This document shows positions 6,328 to 6,819 of a stretch of 6,819 bases of DNA, piece by piece; within the stretch, counting starts at the first letter, position 1, and each line of letters opens with the position of its first letter. This DNA is from an uncultured Lachnospiraceae bacterium. Its GTDB lineage: Bacteria; Bacillota; Clostridia; Lachnospirales; Lachnospiraceae. The stretch is taken from positions 3,676 through 10,494 of the forward strand of contig CAJOGB010000104.1 in assembly GCA_905233835.1 (NCBI GenBank), given 5' to 3'. The notes under the pieces were generated by a model. It saw only the letters and a list, made by a program, of their open reading frames with translations, searched no databases and was not told the DNA's origin. Position numbers and translations under genes: made by a program.

Positions 6328-6819
6328 ATGAAATTAAAAACCGGACAAACCATTCGAATAGGATTTGCCTTCCTTTCGATTTGCGCATTTTGGCAGATGT
6401 ATAACGGTATCGTACCGTTGATCTTAAGTAACACGTTTCACTTAAATGAGACCATTTCCGGTGTGATTATGGCACTGGATAACAGTTTGAGACTGTTTTT
6501 GCTTCCGTTTTCCGGAGCTGTATCCGATCGAAGCCAAAGCAAATTCGGTCGTCGTAAACCGTTTATTTTATTCGGTACCGTAGCGGCAGTGATTTTAATG
6601 CTTATGCTTCCGCTGATTGATAACAGTTATTATGAGAATCCTACGGTTATGAAGGAGATTCTCTTTATCGGAATTTTAGGTGTACTTCTCGTTGTAATGG
6701 GTACTTATCGAAGCCCTGCAGTTGCTTTGATGCCGGATTGTACACCGAAGCCTCTTCGCTCCCAGGGAAATGCCATTATTAACTTAATGGGTGCTGTGGG
6801 CGGAATCTTGTACTTGGCA
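6328..6819 (+). CDS. MFS transporter, N-terminal part (partial), sugar-carrier-like
   Basis: The first 164 residues of a membrane carrier run off the right edge. Hydrophobic segments at about 11-33, 43-65, 77-97, 110-131 and from 149 are the first five of an expected 12 helices. The loop between helices 2 and 3 holds SDRSQSKFGRRKPFI (66-80), the MFS signature in the form seen in sucrose/SLC45-type and related sugar carriers. RSPAVALMPDCTP (128-140) followed by RSQGNAIINLMG also fits that group. Uptake of a sugar or glycoside with a proton is therefore a reasonable inference, but the substrate cannot be told. AGGGGG at 6311-6316 lies 11 nt before the ATG. It is transcribed divergently from the hydrolase and has no sugar-metabolism neighbour within the window. 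Confidence 0.88.
   Translation, partial: MKLKTGQTIRIGFAFLSICAFWQMYNGIVPLILSNTFHLNETISGVIMALDNSLRLFLLPFSGAVSDRSQSKFGRRKPFILFGTVAAVILMLMLPLIDNSYYENPTVMKEILFIGILGVLLVVMGTYRSPAVALMPDCTPKPLRSQGNAIINLMGAVGGILYLA

Noticed and set aside
1..6819. Search for CRISPR arrays, tRNAs, rRNAs, insertion sequences, defence or toxin-antitoxin genes
   Set aside because: No regularly spaced repeats, transposase-like proteins, terminal inverted repeats or tRNA-like folds were seen. Nearly all DNA is covered by recognisable housekeeping genes.

Overview
The window looks like chromosomal housekeeping DNA from a low-to-moderate GC Firmicute, most likely a clostridial gut-type bacterium of the Lachnospiraceae. I infer this from gene order (primase end, primary sigma factor, TrmK, Nif3-like protein, then a TGS-domain nucleoside kinase), from strong AGGGG-type ribosome binding sites, and from the protein sequences. 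The placement is from memory of these families, not from a database search.

Left half (1-4670, plus strand): the last 43 codons of a probable dnaG are followed by rpoD, trmK and a Nif3/YqfO-family gene. These are packed with a 16-nt gap, a 1-nt gap and a 14-nt overlap, so they almost certainly form one macromolecular-synthesis type operon. After a 42-nt gap with a strong ribosome binding site comes a nucleoside (uridine-like) kinase fused to an N-terminal TGS/threonyl-tRNA-synthetase-like region. Its reading frame is broken near 4150. The missing residues and the total length both fit a deletion of about 13 nt, so it is annotated as a disrupted gene in two parts.

Right half (4675-6164, minus strand): a two-gene unit runs toward the kinase. 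It consists of an alpha/beta hydrolase followed by an RsuA-family 16S rRNA pseudouridine synthase. The synthase and the kinase meet tail to tail with 4 nt between stop codons and no visible intrinsic terminator.

Right edge (6165-6819): a 163-nt divergent intergenic region holds a plausible extended -10 promoter, an exact DnaA-box 9-mer and a hairpin/dyad at the predicted transcription start. It leads into the first 164 codons of an MFS transporter resembling sugar carriers of the SUT/SLC45-like group; this gene runs off the window.

How they fit together: primase, sigma factor, TrmK and RsuA serve replication initiation, transcription and RNA modification. The kinase would serve nucleotide salvage, and the MFS protein probably imports a sugar. 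I see no defence system, mobile element, CRISPR array, tRNA or rRNA, and no convincing new multi-gene system. The most unusual items are the lysine-rich 15-bp-repeat tail on the sigma factor and the kinase lesion.
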